The notes under the pieces: generated by a model
Database searches by the model: none
The model's input: the letters and a program-made list of their open reading frames with translations, nothing else
What the model was told of the DNA's origin: nothing
Assembly (NCBI GenBank): GCA_051715425.1
Contig: JBPXJS010000009.1
Coordinates: 281,847-345,846, forward strand
Reading direction: 5' to 3'
DNA length: 64,000 bases
Origin: JAJTFA01 sp051715425
GTDB taxonomy: Bacteria; Bacteroidota; Bacteroidia; UKL13-3
Position numbers and translations under genes: made by a program
Shown here: piece after piece, positions 47,952 through 55,467 of the stretch
How the letters are laid out: each line of letters begins with the position of its first letter
Numbering within the stretch: position 1 is the first letter of the stretch

Positions 47952-49220
47952 TTACCTCATTTTTAATGTTAGAATGGTTACAATGGCCAGCATAATGCCT
48001 ATAATCCAGAAGCGGGTTACAATTTTGGATTCATGGTAACCACTTTTCTGATAATGATGGTGCAGGGGTGACATTTTGAACAGCCGGTGTTCACGTGCGT
48101 ATTCGATGCCATGTTTGCGTTTCTGGTATTTGAAATAGTATACCTGAAGGATCACCGATAAATTCTCTATCAAAAAGATGCCACATAAAATTGGGATAAG
48201 CAGTTCCTTACGCACCATCAGGGAAAACGATGCGATGATTCCACCAAGTGCCAGACTTCCAGTATCACCCATAAACACCTGTGCCGGGTAAGCATTATAC
48301 CAGAGGAATCCAACACAGGCCCCTACGAAGGCTCCGGCAAAAATTACCAGCTCACCCAGGTGAGGGATATACATGATGCCAAGGTATTTGGAGAACAAAA
48401 TATTTCCCGATACATAAGCAAACACTCCGAGTGTTACACCAATAATGGCTGATGTACCCGCAGCAAGTCCGTCAATTCCATCAGTAATATTTGCACCATT
48501 GGATACAGCAGTAATAATGAATATAACAACAATCAAATAAATCCAGTAGTTGTAGTCTTTATAGCTGTCACCTAAAAATCTCAGCAAGTCGGCATAATCA
48601 AACTGGGTTTTTTTAATAAAGGGAACAGTGGTAGTGGTGGAATGAACATCTTTTGCAAGCAGTATCTGATTATCAATAACTGTGGTTTGTAAATTATTCT
48701 GCTGAATAAATTCGTTACTTACCTGATCGGGCTTGTAAAACTCACGTGTTTTTACATTCTGGTTATAATAAAGCGTGGTAGCAACAATTACACCCAAACC
48801 AACTTGTCCCAGCACTTTAAAACGACCAGCCAATCCTTCTTTGTTTTTCTTAAACACTTTGATATAATCATCCAGAAATCCAACCAATCCAAGCCAAACT
48901 GTTGATAACAGGATAAGAATGATATATACGTTTTCGAGCCTTGCAAAAAGAAGGGTCGGGAGTAACATGGCTCCAAGAATGATCAAACCACCCATGGTTG
49001 GGGTTCCCTGTTTTTGTTTTTCTCCTTCAAGCCCAAGATTGCGTACTGTTTCTGCAACCTGCATTCTGCGCAACATCTCAATAAGCCTTTTACCAAATAC
49101 CATGGAAATGGTAAGCGATAAAATAATAGCCAGCGCAGCACGCGTGGATATATACTGAAAGGCACCCGCTCCCGGGAAATCGAACTGTTTATCTAAGTAG
49201 TTAAATAAGTAGTATAACAT
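47952..49220 (-). CDS. mraY: Phospho-MurNAc-pentapeptide translocase MraY, 422 aa
   Basis: MraY is a polytopic inner-membrane enzyme that transfers phospho-MurNAc-pentapeptide to undecaprenyl phosphate, forming lipid I. Catalytic Asp motifs are present: FLDDYIKV (about 113-120), NITDGIDGLAAG (near 252) and the C-terminal MSPLHHHYQKSG. About ten membrane helices are visible. It is longer than E. coli MraY because of a hydrophilic insert after about residue 155, which is usual in Bacteroidota. A four-helix-bundle cassette separates it from murE. Confidence 0.97.
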   Translation of the reverse strand: MLYYLFNYLDKQFDFPGAGAFQYISTRAALAIILSLTISMVFGKRLIEMLRRMQVAETVRNLGLEGEKQKQGTPTMGGLIILGAMLLPTLLFARLENVYIILILLSTVWLGLVGFLDDYIKVFKKNKEGLAGRFKVLGQVGLGVIVATTLYYNQNVKTREFYKPDQVSNEFIQQNNLQTTVIDNQILLAKDVHSTTTTVPFIKKTQFDYADLLRFLGDSYKDYNYWIYLIVVIFIITAVSNGANITDGIDGLAAGTSAIIGVTLGVFAYVSGNILFSKYLGIMYIPHLGELVIFAGAFVGACVGFLWYNAYPAQVFMGDTGSLALGGIIASFSLMVRKELLIPILCGIFLIENLSVILQVYYFKYQKRKHGIEYAREHRLFKMSPLHHHYQKSGYHESKIVTRFWIIGIMLAIVTILTLKMR

Positions 49221-49245
49221 ATTTTAATTCTTATTATATGTGCAA

Positions 49246-49255
49246 ATGTGAAGAT
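49246..49255. repeat. Inverted repeat, left side of the four-helix-bundle cassette
   Basis: ATGTGAAGAT here is repeated in inverted form at 49696-49705. The surrounding bases (GTGCAAATGTGAAGATGTGC, then AGATATGAAAA) are runs of ATGTG/TGTGAA-like units, as often seen around four-helix-bundle genes in Bacteroidota. Confidence 0.5.
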
Positions 49256-49281
49256 GTGCAGATATGAAAATTCATTTACTG

Positions 49282-49644
49282 TTATGATTTTGATGAACTA
49301 ATAATTTTACCAAGAACATTTAGAATAGCTTCATTGTCAGTTAACAAATCCTCGCATTTCGGATAACTTTCCATGTTGTTACAAAGCATAAGCCAATACC
49401 ATGTTTCATTAGCTTCCTTATCTGCAATTTTCATCTTATGAATAAAGTCATTTTTGCTTTCAGCACTTTGAGCTTCATATGCGTTGGCGCCAATCGAAGT
49501 ACCTGATTTAAATAGTTGATTAGCCATATTAAATCGCTTTTCCGATTCCAGTACCTCTGTATGTCTGGACACCTTAATTGCAAACTCAAAACAGAGTTTG
49601 AGTATTAAGTTGTCATTCATTTTTTCTATCCGGTTCATTCTCAT
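49282..49644 (-). CDS. Four-helix-bundle protein (S23/IVP type), 120 aa, inserted in the dcw cluster
   Basis: A helical protein with the family's signature: a first helix with LCFEFAIKV, then FNMANQLFKSGTSIGANAYEAQ (split here as FNMANQLFKS and GTSIGANAYEAQ), and a helix with DFIHKMKIADKEANETWYWL. The family is named after the open reading frames in intervening sequences of 23S rRNA and is also found as free-standing mobile-looking genes; its biochemical function is unknown. It is on the same strand as the dcw genes, exactly between murE and mraY, flanked by inverted ATGTGAAGAT repeats, and is not a normal dcw member. The ATG at 49620 is an alternative start. Confidence 0.85.
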   Translation of the reverse strand: MRMNRIEKMNDNLILKLCFEFAIKVSRHTEVLESEKRFNMANQLFKSGTSIGANAYEAQSAESKNDFIHKMKIADKEANETWYWLMLCNNMESYPKCEDLLTDNEAILNVLGKIISSSKS

Positions 49645-49695
49645 TATAGCCTTTCTGGTTTCTCTTTATTCATTATCACATTTTCACATTGTTAT

Positions 49696-49705
49696 ATCTT
49701 CACAT
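49696..49705. repeat. Inverted repeat, right side of the four-helix-bundle cassette
   Basis: ATCTTCACAT is the inverted partner of 49246-49255. It lies within a TTCACATT-rich stretch (49679-49705) that ends 2 bp before the murE stop codon, so the inserted cassette fills almost exactly the murE-mraY gap. Confidence 0.5.
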
Positions 49706-49707
49706 TC

Positions 49708-51168
49708 TTATACCTGCATTATTTTAAACAACTCCGCAAGCGTTTCCTTATCATCAAAGTGGTGCTTTACTCCTTTAATTTCCTGATAGTTTTCGTGCCC
49801 TTTTCCGGCAACCAGAATAATGTCTCCTTTGTTTGCCAAGCTTACGGCTGTTTTAATTGCTTCCTTCCGGTCTGTTATTCTCAGTGTTTTTTTAAAGTGT
49901 AGGGCTTTCACTCCTTTTTGCATTTCATCCAAAATGGTTTCCGGATCTTCGTTGCGCGGATTATCTGAAGTAAGAATCACCTTAGTACTTAGCTCTGTGG
50001 CTATATCAGCCATTACAGGTCGTTTAGCTGCATCCCGGTTGCCACCGCACCCTACTACAGTAATCAATTGCTCGTTCAGGGTACGTATTTCATTTATAGT
50101 AAGCAGTACATTTTTTAGCGCATCGGGTGTGTGGGCATAATCTACAATGCCAAATATACCGGTGTCTGAGCGTACGTAATCAAACCGGCCTTTTACGGCT
50201 TCAATACTGCTGAGTTTGGTAATAATCTCTTTTTTGTCTTTTCCCAGTAAGAAGGCGGTACCATACACCGCCAGTAAATTGTAAGCATTAAAATTGCCAA
50301 CCAGCCTGAACCATGCTTCTTCTCCGTCAATATTCAGCAGCATACCGGTGAAATCGCTTTCCATAATTTTGGCTTTAAAATCTGCCATGCTGTTTAATGA
50401 ATAGGTATACCTGGTTGCTTTGGTATTTTGCAGCATTACCATACCATTGCGGTCATCTTTATTTGTAAGTGCAAAAGCATCTGCATTCACATCATCAAAT
50501 AATTTTTTCTTGGCCTTTATATAATTGTCAAACGTTTTATGATAATCCAGGTGATCGTGCGTAATGTTATTAAATATGGTGCCTGCAAAATGCAGCCCTT
50601 TTATCCGGTTCTGATCTATTGCATGTGAGCTTGCTTCCATAAAACAATACTCACAGCCACGGTTAACCATATGCTGCAACAGTTCGTTTATTTTAATTGA
50701 ATCAGGAGTGGTATGTGTGGCAGGAATTATTTCTTCGTTAATCTGGTTTTGCACGGTGGATAGTAAACCTACATGATGACCAAAAGACCTGAATAACCTG
50801 AACAATAAAGTGGCTACTGTTGTCTTTCCATTTGTTCCGGTAACAGCCACCAACTGAAGTTTTTTTGAAGGATGATCATAAAAAGATGCTGCCATTAATC
50901 CCATGGCTTCGCTCGTATCCGCCACTTTGATATAACATACATCAGGATTAATTTCCGAAGGCAGGGTTTGACATACAATGGCAGATACTTCTTTTGAAAT
51001 TACATCGGGAATAAAGGAGTGACCATCATTAGTAGTACCCTTAACAGCAAAAAATACAGATCCCTCTTTTACCAAACGAGAGTCGTAGGTAAGGTGAGAT
51101 ATTTCCGTATTTTTATTTCCGGTAATCTCGGCAGTTACTGATGATATGAGTTGTTCTACTGTTTTCAA
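49708..51168 (-). CDS. murE: UDP-MurNAc-tripeptide ligase MurE (meso-DAP adding), 486 aa
   Basis: MurE adds the third amino acid to the peptidoglycan precursor in the cytoplasm, using ATP. The P-loop is VTGTNGKTT (109-117); the central domain contains NITHDHLDYH and the C-terminal domain has GCGGNRDAAKRP. The DNPRNEDP motif near residue 400 is the meso-diaminopimelate specificity signature, so the cell wall is predicted to be of the A1-gamma type. Length is normal. It follows ftsI with a 2-bp gap, and its 3' end abuts the four-helix-bundle cassette. Confidence 0.97.
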   Translation of the reverse strand: MKTVEQLISSVTAEITGNKNTEISHLTYDSRLVKEGSVFFAVKGTTNDGHSFIPDVISKEVSAIVCQTLPSEINPDVCYIKVADTSEAMGLMAASFYDHPSKKLQLVAVTGTNGKTTVATLLFRLFRSFGHHVGLLSTVQNQINEEIIPATHTTPDSIKINELLQHMVNRGCEYCFMEASSHAIDQNRIKGLHFAGTIFNNITHDHLDYHKTFDNYIKAKKKLFDDVNADAFALTNKDDRNGMVMLQNTKATRYTYSLNSMADFKAKIMESDFTGMLLNIDGEEAWFRLVGNFNAYNLLAVYGTAFLLGKDKKEIITKLSSIEAVKGRFDYVRSDTGIFGIVDYAHTPDALKNVLLTINEIRTLNEQLITVVGCGGNRDAAKRPVMADIATELSTKVILTSDNPRNEDPETILDEMQKGVKALHFKKTLRITDRKEAIKTAVSLANKGDIILVAGKGHENYQEIKGVKHHFDDKETLAELFKIMQV

Positions 51169-51170
51169 TT

Positions 51171-53303
51171 TTACCCTAATTTCAAATGAATAATCATGCC
51201 TTTCAATAACGGTTGGCCAGGATTTACAGATTGCTGTTTCACCCGCCCGTACCCCTCTGTTTCAACCTTCACTCCGGCATTTTCCAACATATATAAAGCG
51301 TCTTTTAATCCCATTCCTTTTACATCAGGAACCGTTTGTTTGTTTACCTGCCTCGGTTGAAGTTTAATATAGGTGGTTGAGATTTCGGCACTGGCCCACT
51401 CGCTTCCGCTTTCCTCTTCTGAATCTGATTGCATTTGCGATGAGATACTCAGTTTGTTCAGGATGGTTTTCAGATCTGCAGCATGTCCGGATTTGGCGGG
51501 TGGCAATACCGGTTTATCATTGGTAACGGCATAACGTAACTCGGTATGCAGGTTGGTGCTTGTTGCATATACCTTATCGGCCAGCTCTTTAAATACAGGC
51601 CCTGCTACCAGTGAGCCATAATAAATACCTTTTGATGGGGCATTCACCATTACCATGCAGGTATATTTAGGGTTATCAGCTGGAAAAAAGCCAACAAATG
51701 AGGAACGGTAAATTTGTTTGGCATAACCCAGGCGGCCATCTGCAACCAGTGCAGTACCCGTTTTTCCGGCAACGGTGTAATTCGGATTTTTAAGATTGGT
51801 GGCAGTTCCGTGATCCACTACACCCCTCATCATGGTATGCAGATTTTTTAGCGTAGAAGGTTTACAAACCTGATCTACCATTACTGTTGTTTTAAATTCC
51901 TTTACCGGCTTACCGGTTTTTAAAATCTGTTTAACAAAAATAGGTTTAACCATTTTGCCATTATTGGCAAGCGCATTGTAAAGTGTAACAATCTGCAGTG
52001 GTGTAACTTTTATTTCATACCCAATGGACGACCAAGGCAAAGTTGTTCCATACCAGTCTTTATCCTTCGGGTGTTTTATGCGTGGTTTTCCTTCTCCGTT
52101 TAGTTGAAGCCCAATAGGATCAGTTAGTTTAAGCCGTTTAAGGTGATTGTAAAATTGTTCAGGATTGGATTTATAAGCGGCATAAACAGCTTTTGATATA
52201 GCTACATTGGAAGAAATTTCGAATGCCTGCTGAAAATTTACCAGGCCATGTCCGCCTTCTTCGGCATCATACATTACGGCATTGGCAAAATATCTTTTTT
52301 TACCACCTTCGGTATCGTACATATCCGTCATTTTAGCTTTGCCGTCATCAAGCAAAGCCAGCATAGACGTTACTTTAAAAGTAGATCCCGGCTCGAGGCT
52401 TTCGCCTACAGCATAATTATATTTTTCTGTATACTGCCCCTCAGCAACTCTTGTGAGGTTGGCAATGGCCTTAATTTCTCCTGTGGTTACTTCCATTAAA
52501 ATGGCCGTTCCCCATTCTGCATCATTTTTTACAAGTGTATTCATCAAAGCCTGCTCGGCCACATCCTGCAGGTTCACATCAATAGTAGTAAGCACATCAA
52601 GTCCGTTGCGTGCCTCAATTTGCTGTTCTTCATCGTTCACAGGAATCCAGGTACCACCTGCAATCCGTTGCATCACCCGTTTACCGGGTTTTCCGGAAAG
52701 GTCTTTATCAAACGCACCTTCAATACCCACCGGAGGTATTCCTTTTACACTATAACCAATGGTTCTTTCTGCCAGGTAGTCAAATGGTTTTTCCCTGCGG
52801 TTTCTTTCTTCAATGGTTAAGCCACCTTTATATTTACCTATTCTGAAAATGGGAAAATTTTTCACATGTTTCATTTCGAGGTAGCTCACTTTTCTTTTTA
52901 ATAAATAGTAGCGGTCGCCCCTGCGTTTTACTCCTGTTAAAATGCGCTTATATTCAGCCTTACCTCTGTCGCCAAACTCCTGCGAAAGCATCAATGCAAG
53001 AGAATCTATATTGTTCTCAAAAATTTCATCATCCTGAAAAGCCGGTGCTTTACCATCCAGTCGCAAATCATAAATGGGCAAAGAAGTGGCGAGTAAACTT
53101 CCGTCACAGGCAAAAATATTTCCCCTGGAAGGCTCCACGGTTTGGATGCTGGTGCTCAGATTTTCGGCAAGGTTTAGCCAATGTGTTTTTTCTACATATT
53201 GAATTTTTACCAGATAGGCCACAATAGCAACAGCAAACAAGGCAGTAAATGCAAATGCCGTGTAAGTGCGTATTAATATGACTTTTCTGATATTAGTTGC
53301 CAC
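51171..53303 (-). CDS. ftsI: Septal penicillin-binding protein FtsI (PBP3-like) with a PASTA domain, 710 aa
   Basis: A class B transpeptidase that cross-links septal peptidoglycan with FtsW. It has one N-terminal membrane anchor (about 12-32), a dimerisation/pedestal domain (50-240) and a transpeptidase domain with the three active-site motifs: STFK (307-310, nucleophile Ser307), SSN (364-366) and KTG (514-516). The C-terminus carries one PASTA domain (about 648-710, TVPDVKGMGLKDAL), as is common in Bacteroidota and Gram-positive homologues but absent from E. coli FtsI. It overlaps the ftsL-like gene by 11 bp. Confidence 0.96.
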   Translation of the reverse strand: MATNIRKVILIRTYTAFAFTALFAVAIVAYLVKIQYVEKTHWLNLAENLSTSIQTVEPSRGNIFACDGSLLATSLPIYDLRLDGKAPAFQDDEIFENNIDSLALMLSQEFGDRGKAEYKRILTGVKRRGDRYYLLKRKVSYLEMKHVKNFPIFRIGKYKGGLTIEERNRREKPFDYLAERTIGYSVKGIPPVGIEGAFDKDLSGKPGKRVMQRIAGGTWIPVNDEEQQIEARNGLDVLTTIDVNLQDVAEQALMNTLVKNDAEWGTAILMEVTTGEIKAIANLTRVAEGQYTEKYNYAVGESLEPGSTFKVTSMLALLDDGKAKMTDMYDTEGGKKRYFANAVMYDAEEGGHGLVNFQQAFEISSNVAISKAVYAAYKSNPEQFYNHLKRLKLTDPIGLQLNGEGKPRIKHPKDKDWYGTTLPWSSIGYEIKVTPLQIVTLYNALANNGKMVKPIFVKQILKTGKPVKEFKTTVMVDQVCKPSTLKNLHTMMRGVVDHGTATNLKNPNYTVAGKTGTALVADGRLGYAKQIYRSSFVGFFPADNPKYTCMVMVNAPSKGIYYGSLVAGPVFKELADKVYATSTNLHTELRYAVTNDKPVLPPAKSGHAADLKTILNKLSISSQMQSDSEEESGSEWASAEISTTYIKLQPRQVNKQTVPDVKGMGLKDALYMLENAGVKVETEGYGRVKQQSVNPGQPLLKGMIIHLKLG

Positions 53304-53688
53304 CTGATGTAATTTTTAACGGGGGAGTAGTAAGTTCTTTTATACCCAGTGTATCCAGTTTCTGAGCAACAGTTGATTGTTTACTTTCGCTCATCAGTTC
53401 GCTCAGGATGCTGATGTACTCTGATCTTAGTTCCTTTATTTCTTTATTTAGTTTATCTGTTTTTCTGATTACTCTTTCTGTATTATGTCCATTCCATATA
53501 TGCAATAGCAGCAATCCCACCACAAACAATCCAAACGGAATCTGCTTTAATAACCATTCGTTGGAAATATTAAAATCAAAGTCGGCCACCTTTTGCATGG
53601 CAGAGGTGAGCTTTGATTTTTCCTTTGGTTTTTCTTCAACCTCGGGCTCTTCCGTTTTTTCTTTCTCTATGATGATTTTATTGGCCAA
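53293..53688 (-). CDS. ftsL: FtsL-like divisome protein, 131 aa
   Basis: A short bitopic membrane protein: a charged cytoplasmic N-terminus rich in Lys and Glu (1-45), one membrane helix (about 50-65), then a coiled-coil-like periplasmic helix (LNKEIKELRSEYISILSEL, about 80-98). This matches FtsL (FtsL-like domain of Bacteroidota) and sits in its expected place between rsmH and ftsI. FtsL forms the FtsQLB complex that activates FtsWI. Sequence similarity is weak in this family, so position and topology carry the call. Confidence 0.85.
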   Translation of the reverse strand: MANKIIIEKEKTEEPEVEEKPKEKSKLTSAMQKVADFDFNISNEWLLKQIPFGLFVVGLLLLHIWNGHNTERVIRKTDKLNKEIKELRSEYISILSELMSESKQSTVAQKLDTLGIKELTTPPLKITSGGN

Positions 53689-53706
53689 CTGCTGTTTTTA
53701 TTATGA

Positions 53707-54615
53707 TTAAACCCTCTCTGCTATTCTTAATTTGGCACTTCTTGATCGGCTATTCTGCTCCAGTTCGTCTTCTGCGGCTATGATTGCTTTTTTGCTAACC
53801 GGATTAAATGGCCTGATGATATTGCCGTAAAAGTCTTTTTCAGTTTCGCCTTCAAAATTTCCGGTATTGATAAAGTTTTTTACCAGCCGGTCTTCCAGAG
53901 AGTGGTAGCTCATAATCACCAGCCGGCCTTTACTTTTTATAATGTCTTTTGATTGCTCCAGCAGTTTTTTCAGCACTTCAATTTCCTGGTTTACCTCAAT
54001 GCGCAGTGCCTGAAACACCTGTGCCCAAAATTTATAGTCTTTAAATTTGGGTGCAAAAGATTGGAGTGCCTGTTTTAAATCATTAACTGTTTGAAAAGGT
54101 TTACCGGTTCGTATCTCACAAATTTCGCGGGCAATTTTGCGTGAGTTGGTGAGCTCTCCATATAAATAAAAGATATCAGCCAGTTGCTCTTCTGTATAGT
54201 TATTCAGGATATAGGCAGCACTCAGGTGGTTGTCTTTGCTCATGCGCATATCCAGATCAGCTTCTTCGAAACGATAAGAGAATCCGCGTTCATCGGTATC
54301 AAACTGGTGTGATGATACACCAAGATCTGCCAAAAGGCCATCTATCGGTAACAGGTTTTGATAGTGCAGGTGGTTTTTAATAAACTCAAAATTCTGGTCT
54401 ATAAATACCAGCCTTTTATCTTCAGGAATATTTTTTTTGGCGTCTTCATCCTGATCAAATGCCACCAGTTTACCCTTGTTGCTTAAGCGGGATAAAATAG
54501 CACCTGAATGTCCGCCACCACCAAAGGTTACATCGACATAAATTCCGTCAGGGTTAATATGGAGGCCTTGCAAACATTCATTGAGCATTACCGGAACGTG
54601 ATACTCACTCATCAT
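53707..54615 (-). CDS. rsmH: 16S rRNA (cytosine(1402)-N4)-methyltransferase RsmH (MraW), 302 aa
   Basis: It methylates the N4 of C1402 in the decoding centre of 16S rRNA with AdoMet. The N-terminus carries YHVPVMLNECL and the AdoMet-binding loop DVTFGGGGHS (28-37), followed by the family's LADLGVSSHQFD (about 95-106) and the C-terminal SYHSLEDRLVKNF. Length is normal. The start overlaps the 3' end of mraZ by 11 bp. Confidence 0.97.
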   Translation of the reverse strand: MMSEYHVPVMLNECLQGLHINPDGIYVDVTFGGGGHSGAILSRLSNKGKLVAFDQDEDAKKNIPEDKRLVFIDQNFEFIKNHLHYQNLLPIDGLLADLGVSSHQFDTDERGFSYRFEEADLDMRMSKDNHLSAAYILNNYTEEQLADIFYLYGELTNSRKIAREICEIRTGKPFQTVNDLKQALQSFAPKFKDYKFWAQVFQALRIEVNQEIEVLKKLLEQSKDIIKSKGRLVIMSYHSLEDRLVKNFINTGNFEGETEKDFYGNIIRPFNPVSKKAIIAAEDELEQNSRSRSAKLRIAERV

Positions 54616-55069
54616 TCCTCCTTTCCTTTTTGCTCATTACCTCTTCGGCAAGTGCTGAAAAGTCGGCCGGTTCCTCGCTGAGCATCTTATCATAATTGGC
54701 CTTGCTCCACAGTTCAATTTTATTCCCGTAGGCAAGCAAAACCACTTCAGTGCCCAAACCTGCATACTCCTGTAAGGGTTTGGGAATGAGCACGCGTGAG
54801 GCGGTATCCATATCCAGTTGGCTGGCTCCACGCAAAAAGTAGCGTTTAAACTCGCGCTCCTTTTTAATGTAATCGCTTAATTTATTGATTTCGGCCGCAA
54901 TCTGGGTCCATTCATTGGATGGATAAAGCACGCAACATTTTTCAAACCCACGATTTATAAAAAAGCAGTTTTTGGCGGCTTTGGGTAGCTGCTTTTTGAG
55001 CGTTGCCGGTATAATTAACCGACCCTTCGCATCAAGCTTACATTCATATTCTCCGTGGAGTTGCGCCAT
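54605..55069 (-). CDS. mraZ: Transcriptional regulator MraZ, 154 aa
   Basis: A SpoVT-AbrB-type DNA-binding protein, first gene of the dcw cluster and its autorepressor in other bacteria. It contains the two internal repeats of the family: GEYECKLDAKGRLIIPATL (6-24) and a second swapped-hairpin with SQLDMDTASRVLIPKPL. Length is typical. Tandem CCAC/GTGG boxes at a 10-bp period, the known MraZ operator pattern, lie 41-64 bp upstream of the start. Confidence 0.96.
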   Translation of the reverse strand: MAQLHGEYECKLDAKGRLIIPATLKKQLPKAAKNCFFINRGFEKCCVLYPSNEWTQIAAEINKLSDYIKKEREFKRYFLRGASQLDMDTASRVLIPKPLQEYAGLGTEVVLLAYGNKIELWSKANYDKMLSEEPADFSALAEEVMSKKERRNDE

Positions 55070-55109
55070 TTTTTTCTTCCGAATCGAGCGCTAAACTAAA
55101 AATAAAAAA

Positions 55110-55133
55110 CCACTTTTCTCCACTTTCCCCCAC
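55110..55133 (-). promoter_or_regulatory. MraZ-type operator: three GTGG boxes at 10-bp period
   Basis: On the minus strand the boxes read GTGGG, GTGGA and GTGGT, starting exactly 10 bp apart (CCAC on the plus strand at 55110-55113, 55120-55123 and 55130-55133). MraZ of other bacteria binds such TGGGN-type direct repeats, one helical turn apart, in front of its own gene. The strand and distance fit autoregulation of mraZ. A CCACTTTGTGG palindrome overlaps the last box. Confidence 0.7.
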
Positions 55134-55350
55134 TTTGTGGAAAAAATGTGGTTTTTGTCGGATGCACGGCATGCAACCTTTTGACACATTTAACAGGTGG
55201 AAAGGCCTGTAAATAGGGAGATAGGAGCCCTGCCGGAGATCTGTTTACAAACTGATCGGGTGAAGATTGCCGGATGGGTTACAGGAATGCCTTAGGTTGA
55301 ATGATTTATGCCGATTAAAGAATTTATATAGTCCAGTCTATATTTTGTTT

Positions 55351-55409
55351 CAATGGACCCTTTTACTGTTATATCGGCATTGCCATTTTGTAATTTCTAT
55401 TGTCCATTG
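55351..55409. repeat. Inverted repeat CAATGGAC/GTCCATTG in the mraZ-wzy-like intergenic region
   Basis: CAATGGAC (55351-55358) and GTCCATTG (55402-55409) are perfect inverted copies 43 bp apart, and TAGTCCA/TGGACTA pairs overlap the same bases. They lie in the 398-bp gap 55070-55467 before the O-antigen-ligase-like gene and could be regulatory or a remnant of a small insertion. The rest of the gap holds the MraZ operator, and I see no other feature. Confidence 0.35.
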
Positions 55410-55467
55410 GACTAATTTGAAATTACCATGGTATTAAATGCATATTTGTAGTTACAGTTTTAGGGTA

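Noticed and set aside
49282..49644. Four-helix-bundle gene as a sign of a 23S rRNA intervening sequence
   Set aside because: There is no rRNA in the window. The gene is free-standing in the dcw operon.
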